A DNA stretch of 64,000 nt from Hypomesus transpacificus. Its lineage: Eukaryota > Chordata > Actinopteri > Osmeriformes > Osmeridae. The DNA lies in assembly GCF_021917145.1 (NCBI RefSeq), contig NC_061082.1, forward strand, positions 17,029,682-17,093,681, read 5' to 3'. Numbering within the stretch: position 1 is the stretch's first letter; every line of letters begins with the position of its first letter. The position numbers and the translations under genes are program-made. Positions 13,251 to 25,565 of this stretch are shown piece after piece. The notes below the pieces were generated by a model. It had not been told where the DNA came from. It searched no databases and worked only from the letters and a program-made list of their open reading frames with translations.

Positions 13251-13435
13251 GGAGTCAGGTGGCTGAGCGGTTAGCAGTCGGGATCGTAATCAGAAGGTTA
13301 CCGGTACGAATTCTGGCCGTGCATTATGACATTGCGTCCTTGGGCAAGGCACTTCACCCTACTTGCCTCAGGGGGAATGTCCCTGTACTTACTGTAAGTG
13401 GCTCTGGATGAGAGCGTCTGCTAAATGACTAAACG
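13251..13435 (+). mobile_element. tRNA-derived SINE, near full length
   Basis: The head 'gtggctgagcggttagcag' is an A-box-like tRNA start, and 'ggttaccggtacgaattc' is a degraded B box. Body and tail match the copy at 1-146 ('gtccttgggcaaggcac', then 'gagcgtctgctaaatgacta'). A possible 8-bp target duplication TAAACACG flanks it (13243-13250 and 13436-13443). The tRNA-like part is a retroposon head, not a functional tRNA gene. Confidence 0.85.
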
Positions 13436-13485
13436 TAAACACGCCATACACACAGGGTATAAGCCTATACTGTACATTGTATGTA

Positions 13486-15146
13486 CAGTGCCCTCCAAAA
13501 GTATTGGAACAGTGAGGCAAATTCCTTTATTTTTGCTGTAGACTGAAAACATTTGGGCTTGACATCAAATAATGAACGTGAGACCAGAGATCAACGTTTC
13601 AGCTTTTATTTCCAGGTATTTACATCAGGATCTGATGCACAACTAAGAAAATATCACATTTTGTTTGAATCCACCCATTTGTCATGTGAGCAAAAGTATT
13701 GGAACAGATATACTTAAAACATATTTAAGTGAATAAGACTTAATATTTAGTTGCAAATCCTTTGCTTTCAATAACTGCAGCAAGTCTGTGACCCATTGAC
13801 GTCACCAAACTTTTGCATTCTTCCTTTTTGATGCTTTCCCAGGCTTTCACTGCAGCCTCTTTCAGTTGTTGTTTGTTTTGTGGGGTTCCTCCCTTCAGTC
13901 TCCTCTTAAGCAGGTAAAATGCATGCTCTATAGGGTTTAAGTCTGGAGATTGACTTGGCCAGTCTAATACCTTCCATTTCTTGCCCCTGATGAACTCCTT
14001 TGTTGTTTTGGCAGTGTGTTTTGGGTCGTTATCTTGCTGCATGATGAAGGCTCTACCAATCAGTTTGGTTGCATCTTTCCTTAAATTGGCAGACAAAATG
14101 TTTCTGTAGACTTCCGAGTTCATTTTGCTGCTGCCATCATGTGTTACATCCTCAATGAAGATTAATGAGCCCGTCCTAGAAGAAGCCATGCAAGCCCAAG
14201 CCATGACATTACCTCCACCGTGTTTCACAGATGAGCTTGTGTGTTTGGGATCATGAGCAGTTCCTTTCTTTCTCCAAACTTTAGCCTTTCCATCACTTTG
14301 GTAAAAGTTAATCTTTGTCTCATCAGTCCATAAAACTTTGTCCCAGAATTTTTGAGGTTCATCTCTGTACTTTTTGGCAAATTCCAGCCTGGCCTTCCTA
14401 TTCTTCTTGCTAATGAGTGGTTTGCATCTTCTGGTGTAGCCCTTGTACTTTTGTTCATGAAGTCTTCTGCGAACAGTAGATAGTGATACCTTCACTCCTG
14501 CCATCTGGAGGTTGTTGCTGATCTCACTAACAGTTGTTTTAGGGTCTTTCTTTACAGCTCTCACAATGTTTCTGTCATCAACTGCTGATGTTTTCCTTGG
14601 TCTACCTGTTTGACGTCTGTTACTTAGTACACCAGTTGTTTTCTTCTTCTTCAGGACATTCCAAATGGTTGTACTGGCTATGGCCAATGTTTCTGCAATG
14701 GCTCTGATTGATTTTCCATCTTCTCTAAGACTCACAATTGCTTGTTTTTCACCCAAAGACAGCGCTCCGGTTTTCATGTTGTTTTCACCTCTGAATACAG
14801 TCTGCATAGACAAAACCTATCTTACCCAATCTGAACCTGAGTGTAGACATTCAGTGGTATTTATTGATTGAATAATGTATGTAATAGGACACACCTGGGC
14901 AACAAAACACACCTGTCAGTCACATGTTCCAATACTTTTGCTCACGTGACAAATGGGTGGGTTCGAACAAAAAGGTGATATTTTCTAATTTGTGCATCAG
15001 ATCCTGATGTAAATACCTGGAAATAAAAGCTGAAACGTTGATCTCTGGTTTCACATTCATCGTTTGATGTCAAGCCCAAATGTTTTCAGTCTACAGCAAA
15101 AATAAAGGAATTGGCCTCACTGTTCCAATACTTTTGGAGGGCACTG
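13486..15146 (-). mobile_element. apparently complete Tc1-like transposon with IR/DR ends
   Basis: The element starts CAGTGCCCTCC at 13486 and ends with its complement at 15146, flanked by TA on both sides (13484-13485 and 15147-15148). Inverted repeats are about 220 bp (13486-13706 and 14925-15146). Each contains an outer and an inner copy of 'aaaagtattggaaca', which is the IR/DR arrangement known from Sleeping Beauty-type Tc1 elements. It carries one uninterrupted transposase on the minus strand. It sits between lats2 and xpo4. Confidence 0.95.
13740..14813 (-). CDS. Tc1/mariner transposase, DD34E type, uninterrupted
   Basis: This single ORF of 357 aa encodes the cut-and-paste transposase of the surrounding element. 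An N-terminal paired-like double helix-turn-helix is followed by a GRPRK motif (70-74) that separates the two DNA-binding halves. The catalytic triad is D164 (in LWTDETK), D261 (in QQDNDPKHT) and E296 (in LNPIEHAF), with 34 residues between the second D and E; this is the Tc1 signature. No stop or frameshift is seen, unusual for fish genomes where most Tc1 copies are dead. The first ATG gives MSMQTVFRGENN; the usual Tc1-type start may be the next ATG at residue 13 (MKTGALS). Whether it is expressed or active cannot be told from sequence. Confidence 0.95.
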   Translation of the reverse strand: MSMQTVFRGENNMKTGALSLGEKQAIVSLREDGKSIRAIAETLAIASTTIWNVLKKKKTTGVLSNRRQTGRPRKTSAVDDRNIVRAVKKDPKTTVSEISNNLQMAGVKVSLSTVRRRLHEQKYKGYTRRCKPLISKKNRKARLEFAKKYRDEPQKFWDKVLWTDETKINFYQSDGKAKVWRKKGTAHDPKHTSSSVKHGGGNVMAWACMASSRTGSLIFIEDVTHDGSSKMNSEVYRNILSANLRKDATKLIGRAFIMQQDNDPKHTAKTTKEFIRGKKWKVLDWPSQSPDLNPIEHAFYLLKRRLKGGTPQNKQQLKEAAVKAWESIKKEECKSLVTSMGHRLAAVIESKGFATKY

Positions 15147-15148
15147 TA

Positions 15149-15722
15149 TTTCACTACCAGGGAAAGGATGTGTATTTTGGTAACTACTGTCAGGAACATC
15201 ATTGTAACTCAATCAATGTTTTACTTAATTCCTATGAGGTGGGATGTATGTAAAGATAAACACTTAAAAATGGTTTCACAAAACTTTACACCCCACTTTT
15301 GGCAACTATCAATAGGTTACTTGAATAATAAGACAATGCTAGTAAGATTGGTGGAACCTTGTGCCAAGTATTACTTTTGAATTGATATCATGTTTGATAT
15401 GCAATTGAAAAGAATCAGTCATAAGTTAGACATTTAGACACAATTCCTGAACCATCTTCTGACATTGCTGACACTGTTTTCTGTGTATCAATGAAACATA
15501 AACAATAATACAGCATATCCCATTTTAAATTGTATTTGCAGACGTCCTTGTCAGGTCAAGACACACACTTTGAAATCTTTTGTGGCTATCTTTTAGATTA
15601 CGTAACCTCCATGGGGCACGCAGCGTTCTGAAACTCTCAGCCAAAAGTGTATCATGAACCCATTGGCCCGGAGTGCCGCTTAACCCATAATGCAGCGCAT
15701 GGCGCGTCATTGAAGGGAGACG
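15149..15722 (+). promoter_or_regulatory. xpo4: upstream flank and likely promoter of xpo4
   Basis: No gene is seen between the Tc1 element and the xpo4 ATG. The last about 100 bases are more GC-rich. They run into 'gatgatggcggcggtcgg' at the start codon, which resembles a YY1-type ATGGCGGC site, common at starts of housekeeping genes. No TATA box is evident. The transcription start is not determinable here. Confidence 0.4.
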
Positions 15723-18700
15723 ATGATGGCGGCGGTCGGTGCACCAGAAGTGATTTCACAGCTGGAAAGCGCTGCCAAAGTTTTAATGGTGAGAAATAAA
15801 ATGTTGTTTTTGTTGTGTGTGAGGGTATGTGTTCACACTTGGTTCTATAAAGAGTTGTAATACGACGACTCGTGTGAAACGGCTTAGTTATTTAACAAAT
15901 GAGGGGATAGCGATGCGTGGCGCAGTGCTTGTCTCCATCCCGCAAAAATCCAGCATAGCCATCATCAGACCCCCGAAAGACCCCATGTGTGACACGATTG
16001 GTTGTGTCGTTGGTTATATAAACTTCACTAACAAAACATAAAGGCTTTAAAATACAGACACAGTTGTCAAGTTTGATATAAAACCAAGTAGATATCTCAG
16101 TAGACATTCTGAATAGACTGAGCATCACCATGGCTGCCCATGTCGATGCTGATAAAACACGCTGTTGATTCATCCATGTTAGTCTGATATCTGAGTAGTT
16201 TTAGCACCGGTGTTGAGTAACTATCAAGAAAAGTGCCAGATCGACTTTGCTTCCAATTTCTAATGGAGTAGAGAACTATTACTCTTTCGGATGAAACTAG
16301 TCACAATGCGGCACATGTCAGAAACACTTGGCTAGGTTGCTAAAAGTTAGTCACGCACCATGCTTGACGTTAATGTTGAACAGCGCTCGTCTGAAATGGC
16401 CCAGTCGCCAACTTGTTCATTGTTTCCATTCGAACGAACTTGTACTGTGTTCCACCATTCTCAAGCCACAACTGTGTTATATGACCTGACTGTTGCTAGC
16501 TACCAAATACAGTCGTCTGTTGTTTACAACACATTTGAATCAGCTGGTTTCTTTTATGTTTTAGGAAAGCTAAATCCATTCAGTTAAACTAATTTAGATT
16601 AGGATACACGGCATAGGAAGAACTCAATATTTAGCCTACCCTAATCTCTTCCCATTCTATAATATCAACATTGTGTGGATACGACCCCTTAACGTTGTTG
16701 GAGATACTTAATATGTTAGTCAGACCTATGCTAAGTCAATTTACAGTACATTTATGGTTAAGGTATATTTATGTTCATAATTTTAATACTTGGCTAAAAT
16801 AAAGTTGTAAGTCTTATGAACTATGATATGTTTGATTAGTACTGAAGATACTGGAGCAGAATATTATTAATCTGGAAGTGGTTATAGTAGATCCTTTATG
16901 AGAAACACCAAAACAAGGAGAATTAATAATGTTCCTCCTTGGCCCTGACCACTACTTTTGGCAGATTGATCATCCCAGATGTTTTAGTTTTACTATTTTG
17001 TGTGTTACATCATGATTTAGCTTAAAATGTGATATAGCCGGTCCAATAACAGCCTATCTGCTAGCTATTCACGTTGTAACAGTAGCCTGTCTCTCTCAGA
17101 TTATATCTAAATAGCCAATGGGCCCTACATATCATCGATACATCAACGGTATTGTTTTAAAACAGGGTGGGTCAGCAATTTGAAAATGTAACAAATTAAT
17201 ACAGGTTAATCATAGGAAGATATGTCAGTGCAGATGACTTTAATGAGTTGCTGTCCATAGTGTCAATAGTGCTGTCCTAATCCTGTTAGGCCCAGACCTG
17301 CCTGTGCTGAGCCAGCATTGTGAGACCTAAGGAAGGTTAAGTCAAGGCTGGGATTGATTGATGTGACCACAGGGGTAGTAATAAGTGTCTGTTACTATAC
17401 TATTCGCCAGGCTGCTTCCAGAGCCAAGTAATCATATAAAATTCAGAGTTCAGGGCTGTAGTGTGTTAGTGATGTTCAGGGCTGTAGTGCGTTAGTGATG
17501 TTAAGGGCTGTAGTGCGTTAGTGATGTTCAGGGCTGTAGTGCGTTAGTGATGTTCAGGGCTGTAGTGTGTTAGTGATGTTCAGGGCTGTAGTGTGTTAGT
17601 GATGTTCAGGGCTGTAGTGTGTTAGGTGTTAGTGATGTTGAGGGCTGTAGTGCGTTAGTGATGTTCAGGGCTGTAGTGTGTTAGTGATGTTCAGGGCTGT
17701 AGTGTGTTAGTGATGTTCAGGGCTGTAGTGTGTTAGTGATGTTCAGGGCTGTAGTGTGTTAGTGATGTTCAGGGCTGTTAGGTGTTAGTGATGTTCAGGG
17801 CTGTAGTGTGTTAGGTGTTAGTGATGTTCAGGGCTTCAGTGTGTTAGTGATGTTCAGGGCTGTAGTGTGTTAGTGATGTTCAGGGCTGTAGTGTGTTAGT
17901 GATGTTCAGGGCTGTAGTGTATTAGTGATGTTGAGGGCTGTAGTGTGTTAGTGATGTTCAGGTTGCAGGCCTGCGAAAGGCCCTGGTTCCTGTGGTCAGG
18001 GACAGATGAAAGGGCCTTTCTCTCTGTGCTCACAAACTCTGGGCGGCGTTCACTGCAATTAGGTATGGAATGCGATCTCCCCGCTGAGCCGTGTATGAGA
18101 GGGGCAGCCTTCCTCTGAGATGAAGGGCTGCCGTCTTGCGCTGGATCTTGTGATTAGCATCGATGTTTTGAATCACATGCTTTATGTGTACGGGACATGC
18201 TGTCTTTGTGTTGGTGTGTCATTTATACTGTACTGTGTGTGTTTGCAGGCACCGCCGTCCATGGTCAGCACAGAGCAGAGACAACATGCAGAGCACATAT
18301 TCCTCTCCTTCAGGAAGTCTAAATCCCCCTTCGCTATCTGCAAGCACATTCTTGGTAAGAGGTTGATTGACATATCAATTTATATAGATTGTAGCACCTT
18401 ATAGCTTGTTGATTTTAGCTATTGGGTTGTATAGTACTTTATTTATATATTGTTTTTTGGTCTGTTTTGTTTCGTAAATGTTGTATCATTTTTTAATCTA
18501 AAGTAAAATATTCTTCATCATGAAACATTATTTCTGAGATGAGCTGGTCTCCGACCTACAAACAGCCGTCACATAGACTGCATACATGTACCAACAGACT
18601 AGTCACAGAGCCTAGCGACAGACCCTCAGAGAGCTGCACACATGTACCTTACCAACAGAGTAGTCCCAGAGCCTAGCGACAGACCCTTAAGAGAGCTGCA

Positions 18701-21700
18701 CACATGTACCTTACCAACACACTAGTCACAGAGCCTAGCGACAGACCCTCAGAGAGGACACTCTTAGAATAAGGCCCGTTCAGACATCTAACAAACTACT
18801 AATACCCTATTAGTAGTTTAATACCCTATTAATATTATCCATATAGACTATACCAATATACTACTCAAATACACTAGTAATAGAACACTGAAATATCTAC
18901 TAGAAATATATTAGACTACTACTAATACATTTCGTTCATTTAGCATAAGCTTTTTCCAAAGTGACATACAAATAGTGCATGGAGAAAGTACAGAATAAAG
19001 TTAACAATCAGAGCTTCATACTAGACTACTAACAGAAGACTAAGAGACTACACACAGAGCTGCCCCAGAACCCTGACAGCTCCCCCTCTACTCCACAGAG
19101 ACCAGTAAGGTGGACTATGTGCTGTTCCAGGCGGCCACAGCAATCATGGAGGCCGTGGTGAGGGAGTGGATCCTGCTGGAGAAGGCCAGCATCGAGTCTC
19201 TACGTACATTCCTCCTCACCTATGTTCTACAGAGACCCAAGTATGTTAACGTGTATGTGTGTGTGTTTGTGTTGGCAGTATGAAGCGAGGACATACCCCA
19301 TACCCTCTAAGAATAGGCTGGGAATCAGTTCATAAATGCTGCTGTCTCTGCTTTGTAACAGGCCTGCCTATGTTACGCTGTGAATCCTTGCGATTGGGCC
19401 TGCTTATGTTGTTTTGAATCCTTGTGATTGGGCCTGCTAATGTTGCTGGGAATTCTTGTGATAGGCCTGCTAATGTTGCTGGGAATTCTCGCGACCATAC
19501 CTGCTTATGATGCTGCTTATCCTTGTGACCGTACCTGCTTATGATGCTGCTTATCCTTGTGACCAAACCTGCTTATGATGCTGCTTATCCTTGTGACCGT
19601 ACCTGCTTATGATGCTGCTTATCCTTGTGACCGTACCTGCTTATGATGCTGCTTATCCTTGTGACCGTACCTGCTTATGATGCTGCTTATCCTTGTGACC
19701 GTACCTGCTTATGATGCTGCTTATCCTTGTGACCGTACCTGCTTATGATGCTGCTTATCCTTGTGACCGTACCTGCTTATGATGCTGCTTATCCTTGTGA
19801 CCAAGCCTGCTCATGTTTCTCTCCTCGTCCTCAGCCTGCAGAAGTACGTGCGCGAGCAGATGCTTCTGGCCGTGGCCGTCATTGTGAAGCGCGGCTCCCT
19901 AGACAAGTCCATCAACTGTAAAGGCATCTTCCATGAGGTCAGCCAGCTCATCAGCAGCGGCAACCCCACAGTGGTGAGAGAGCTCTAGACTGGGACTAAC
20001 CTGACCCTAAACACACTGCTACTGTTCTAAGGTACTGTCCTGACCCACACTGGTACTGTCCTGTCCCACACTGGTACTGTCCTGACCCACACTGGTACTG
20101 TCCTGACCCACACTGGTACCATCCTGACCCACACTGGTACCGTCCTGACCCACACTGGTACTATCCTGACCCACACTGGTACTGTCCTGTCCGGACATGC
20201 AGGTACTATCCTGTCCGGACATGCAGGTACGATCCTACCTGGGCCTGGGCGATGAAACGATGCGTACCGCTGTTGACGCTTCATCAGTAGCAATAAGAAA
20301 TGTATTCAGTAGAATGTTTGATAGTTTCAATTCATTTAATTCAAACCTCAAGGAAAGAACATAGCAAATACGCTACATTCCCAAGCGTGCTCCCTTCCTG
20401 ATTCATAAACGGAGGAATTTGACAATAAAAAAGGACAGGTCAGCTTGCCGGAATGTCAGTTAGTCTGAACGATACCAGAACACTGGTTGTTGTAAAATTT
20501 GCAGGAATACCGCTCCGACCAAGAGCTGGAAGACCACAAACGTATTTTCTTTAGTAGTAGGCAGCATGTTGTCAGTCACAACCTACTTCTGCCATTTATC
20601 TCAAGATAAAATTAAGTGGTTACATTTAAATAAAGGTGGTTAAATAATGTTTTAACCTGTTAATTAAAGAGTTAATTAAATGAAAGCTAATTAAAAATGA
20701 TTTATATTGACATTAATGAAACATTTTAAAGTGAACCATAATTTGGTTATATTGGCCAGCTCTAATCTTACCCCACACTGGGTACTGTCTTATCTTAGAC
20801 TGGGATGATCCTAGTCCACACTGGGACCAGCCCTAGACTCACCAGGATATGTAGCACACACTGTCTGTACACCACTATTATCATATGAAGATTTCATGAG
20901 AGAGATCATGAGATTCACACCCAAGACGATATAGTTTCAGCCTACATCGAATTTGTCTGGTAAGATGAGTGTGCCTGGTGTCCAGCAGGTGGCAGTGTCC
21001 TCCAGATGGTAGACCCTCCTGCCCAGTTATGGGTTATGTTATGTGCTTCCTGTGACCTTTGCCCTGTGCCCCCTGCAGCAGACCCTGGCCTGTTCCATCC
21101 TGACGGCTCTGCTCAGTGAGTTCTCCAGCTCCAGCAAGACCAGCAACATCGGACTTAGCATGGAGTTCCACGGCAGCTGCAAACGCATCTTCCAGGTCTG
21201 CTTCTCGTGTTTGTGTCTCACTTTCCTACTGGTCTGTGTGTACGTCAAATCTAATTCTGTGTAATGATGAGTGTGTGTGAAAAGTCAGTGTGTTTATTGA
21301 CAAGTGTGTGCGCTGTTATGCGTGCATGTGTGTACTGTCTGTGTGTGTACTGTTGAGAGTGTGTAACATCAGAGTGTGTACTGATGAGTGTGTGTGTGAC
21401 AGTGTGTGTTCTGATATGTGTGTGTAAAAGCGTGTGTTCTGATGTGTGCGTGTGTAACAGCGTGTTTACTGATGACAGTGTGTGTAACAATGTGTGTACT
21501 AGGGTTGCAACAATTCAACAAGCCCACGGTTTGTATTGCGGTTTATGGGTTTCGGTTCGGTTTGTTTAGCACATTAGGGGGGGGGGGAAACATTACCATT
21601 TCAGTTTCTCAATTTTTTTTCTAATCATACTCATGCTATTTAAAGCAAACATAAACATTCTTCAATCTCTGTTTTTCCTTCCATCAAAGAGTAGCGTCGC

Positions 21701-24700
21701 ACATATGTAATCGTTCAAATGCGGGTCTCACAGCGTAACGTCGCAAATATGCGATTTCGAACATTCCAATTGAATATTTTCCGATAGACAAAAACTAAGC
21801 GACAAACGCTTTAGTATGGCTTCAAAATGTACTTCTGAGAAGGCTAACAAGTAACACTAGCATGGTATTAGCATTGCTACGAGTATTATGCTAGGTTATT
21901 TAGCCCGGAAGCTAACTAAAGCTAGCTAGCTACCGCTTCGGAAAAATAACTTGCGCTGTAGGGACTTTCGAAAAAAAATTGAACTCAAGCATCTAAAGGT
22001 TTATTGCAAAAATAACAAATAAAATAACATTATATAACAGGTAATCTTTCTAAATACGTAGCTCTCTTAGTACTCTCCGGGAAAGTGGAAGGACAAAGGG
22101 TATTAGGTTGTGTTTTCTCGGTTTTGCACCCCTAGTGTAGCCTGGCTGCCAGCCCAATTTATCCCCGCCCACAAAAGAATTTGGTCGGGAAGTTGGGTCT
22201 GGAGGGGCTCGATTGCGGTAAAACTATATCCGAACAGGAGCTCTTCGGACCAATTAAATTGTCAGGGCGGAATTTATGCGATGATGGACAGATGATCAAC
22301 AGTAACATAATCAACAACGTCAAATTCGTTTTCAACAATTCGGTTGAATTCGTTTTCAACAAACAACATATTACGTTGCTCTGATAGGTTGTAGGTCTAT
22401 CCATTTGAGCGAAGAGGCATTTGTTTTACGAGCTCGGTTGACACAGGCCCCGTAGTCACAGCCCAACGTAGAGTTTTCAGACTCATATTCTGACTAGAAT
22501 TATTAGTATGACAACGTCAGGCTACCCCTAGTGTGTACTGATGGTTTTGCACCCCTAGTGTGTACTGATGGTTTTGCACCCCTAGTGTGTACTGATGGTT
22601 TTGCACCCCTAGTGTGTACTGATGCCTGTGTGTCGCAGGAGGAGGACCTCCGGCAGATCTTCATGTTGACCATGGACGTTCTCCAGGAGTTCAGCCGCAG
22701 GGAGAACCTCAACGCCCAGATGTCCTCTGTGTTCCAGCGCTACCTGGCCCTGGCCAATCAGGTGCTCAGTTGGAACTTCCTCCCGCCCAATCATATCCTT
22801 TTTCACATCCCAGACAGCAAGACTGGCACTGTGGGCCTTGGGCCCCTGTGCGATAGGACAGCCTTTATAAGGTTGCTAGGGATATTACATTTGTATCGGA
22901 TTATTAACTTATAGTTAATATGGTCAGCACAAGTTTGTATTCTACATGACAGGTGATTTGTATATCAGTTTAGTTGTAATAGAAGGGTTGGGAAGGGAGA
23001 CGTGAGGGTCAGGGTTAAGTAGGTGAGTAGCAGGCTGGGACTGGGGCAGACTTGGTCGTTGTGTTACGGTAAGAGAGGTGAATCGGGGGGGGGGGGGGGG
23101 GGGGGGGGGCAGAGTTAGGGTCAGGGTCAAGGAGGTGAGTGGGACTAGGGCATGGGTTTACTGTTTGACAGCTGGTTTACTGGGATCAGAAGTGGGGGGT
23201 CAAGGATCACTGGGCTGTTGGCTTGAGGGTGCGTGCTTGCACAAGCTCTGACCAGCTCCTCACGAGCAGGTCTCCTCCTGGAGGGTTAGCGGGCCCCTCT
23301 TAACCCCACAGCTTGCTGAGTGTCTGTCAGGAATGGCTGGCATGCTCAATTTGGCATGCGCGTCTGTGATTGTGTATGTTTGCGTGTGTGCATGTGTCTG
23401 TGATTGATTGAGTGTGTCTGTGACTGTGTGTGGAACTGTGTTGGCTTGTGTAATTGCAGTGGGGGTGTGCCCAAGGGACTTGGTTGGAACTGAGAACAGA
23501 TTTATGAAGGCCGCTGGGAAGGAGAAGTGTGGTCGTCAGATTGTCAGAACATGTTGTGTGTGTGTGTGTGTGTGAGCGAGCTCAGGGACCGCTACTAATT
23601 AAATGCCTGACAGCCGCAGTTGTCTCCCCCCCAACACGCGCACACACACACTCCACCATCCCAAAGAGCCTTTTTAAAACGCCACACGTCCTCCATCCTT
23701 CAGAGCCCGACCGCCCGGCATGCGAGTCATCTGTCCTCGCCGCGGCCCCGCCACTCGTGTCATCTGTCCAAGACACGCTCCCCGAGCGTTTGTCGGACAG
23801 CGCGTCTCTCCTCGCCGCCGTTGACCCCGGAGGGGGGCGGGGTCACGGCCAGTCCCCGGCTCTCCAGCACAGAGGGCAGCTGCTGTGAATGGCTGAAGCA
23901 GATGACAGACAGGACTAAGCCCAGCCCCGCTGTGGAGATGAGTCTTAAGGTCCTATTGGCTTGGCTGAGTTTGGGTTGGGTGGGGCGTGGTCTGGTCAGT
24001 CCACTGGTCTGGGCTGGGGACGCCATCGGCGGGGGCTGGCCTCGGGTGTGAGGCCGGAGAAGGCCTGGCTCAGGGCCTGGGCGGCAGCCCCCTGTTTGAA
24101 CAAGCAGGACAGGATTCCTTGGTGACAACTGTCCAAACTGAAGCCAGACAGAGTGTTATATTATGTGTAGGGGCAGGGTTGGGGTGGTGGAAAGGGGTGG
24201 GGGGAGGGATGTTGAAGGGACATTCCTGGACTGTTTTTGCACATGGCAAGGCAGCAGGCAGGACTTAAAGAGGATGTATCACTTAAACCCTCCGCTCTCC
24301 TTAACATAGCACTGCTCCCTGAGCTCAGTGTGGGCCAACACTGCCTCAGCACAGGCCTGGCCAGCCTCAGGCTATTACTATGCCTACTATGGGGGCAAGA
24401 CACACTGGTCTTCCCTCCTGCTCACCTGAACATGGGAATAACTGATAGACATGTCATCTCTCACATACCTACACCTCGGGTTAGGAAAGTATCTGGAACA
24501 GGAGTCTATTCCCACCAGGCGGCGTTTGGTTTGACGATGTTGTTTGAATAGCGGGCCATGAGTCAGAGTAGTCTGCTATATGTATTAAGCAGGATACCGA
24601 CATTGGTCCTTCACTGGAGATGTGGCACTGGAAAGTATTCAGAGCCAGTGTGGTGTTATTTTGGAGGGTTCTGGAAGAGATCATGGCAGGTGAGCTCGAG

Positions 24701-25500
24701 AAAGGTCGCACCAGACCACAGCCCATGTGTCACTAGTCAGTCTGGGCTCATTAGTCAACTTGTAGGCATGCACACACACCAGGATTGGATTCATTGATGT
24801 GGGGTCGGACTCCGGGGTCTTCATATCTTCATATTAGGGCCTCCCTCTCTCGCTTTCTCAATCTCTCCTTTCTCTCTATCTCTCTTTCTCTCCTCCTCTC
24901 AATTTCTCCTCTCAATTTCTCCTCTTTCTTCCTCTCAATATCACCTCTCTTCTCAGTGTCTCCTCTCTCTCTCTCTTTCTCACATACATAAGAAGGTTCA
25001 CTCAGAGTTCTGATGCTGGACCAGGGCTATTTATAACCAGGCCATAAAGACAAGGCTGCTGGAAGCAGTGAGCAGAGTACGCACACATGCACACCGCCAA
25101 AAAGCTGGCACCTGTCTCAATGAGCTGTGTTTGTTGTCTGTGTGAGTGTAAGTGTGTGTAAAGTGTGGTGTGGGGCTGTGTGTGTGTGTGCGTGTAGGGG
25201 AGTAGGGTGCTGTGGCGGGTGTAGGGGAGTGACTGGGTTTGGCCTCGCGGAATGCTTGGCCTGAGCCGATGACTGGCTTTCATCTTGCATTCCTGTGGGA
25301 AGTTCCTCACTCTGTCTGCCTCACGAGACCTGAGGGGGAGGCCACAGGCGACACTGAGGGCACAGGGAGAGGGAGGGAGGGAGGGAGGAGGAGTGTGAGA
25401 CACAGGCCAGGAGCTCAGTGGCGATGCAGGCAGAGCAGATGGGACAGAGCTACTGAGAGAGTTACAGCTACTTTCCACTGCCACCACAGAGCAGCCAGAC

Positions 25501-25565
<65 letters not shown>

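Noticed and set aside
13258-13330. tRNA-like sequence
   Set aside because: The A and B boxes are those of a SINE head, followed by the SINE body and tail; not a functional tRNA gene.
20235-20765. possible further hAT-like element in xpo4 intron 4 ('ctgggcgatgaaacgatg' ... 'ttatattggccagctctaa')
   Set aside because: The ends are only weakly inverted and no target duplication could be seen; not strong enough to list.
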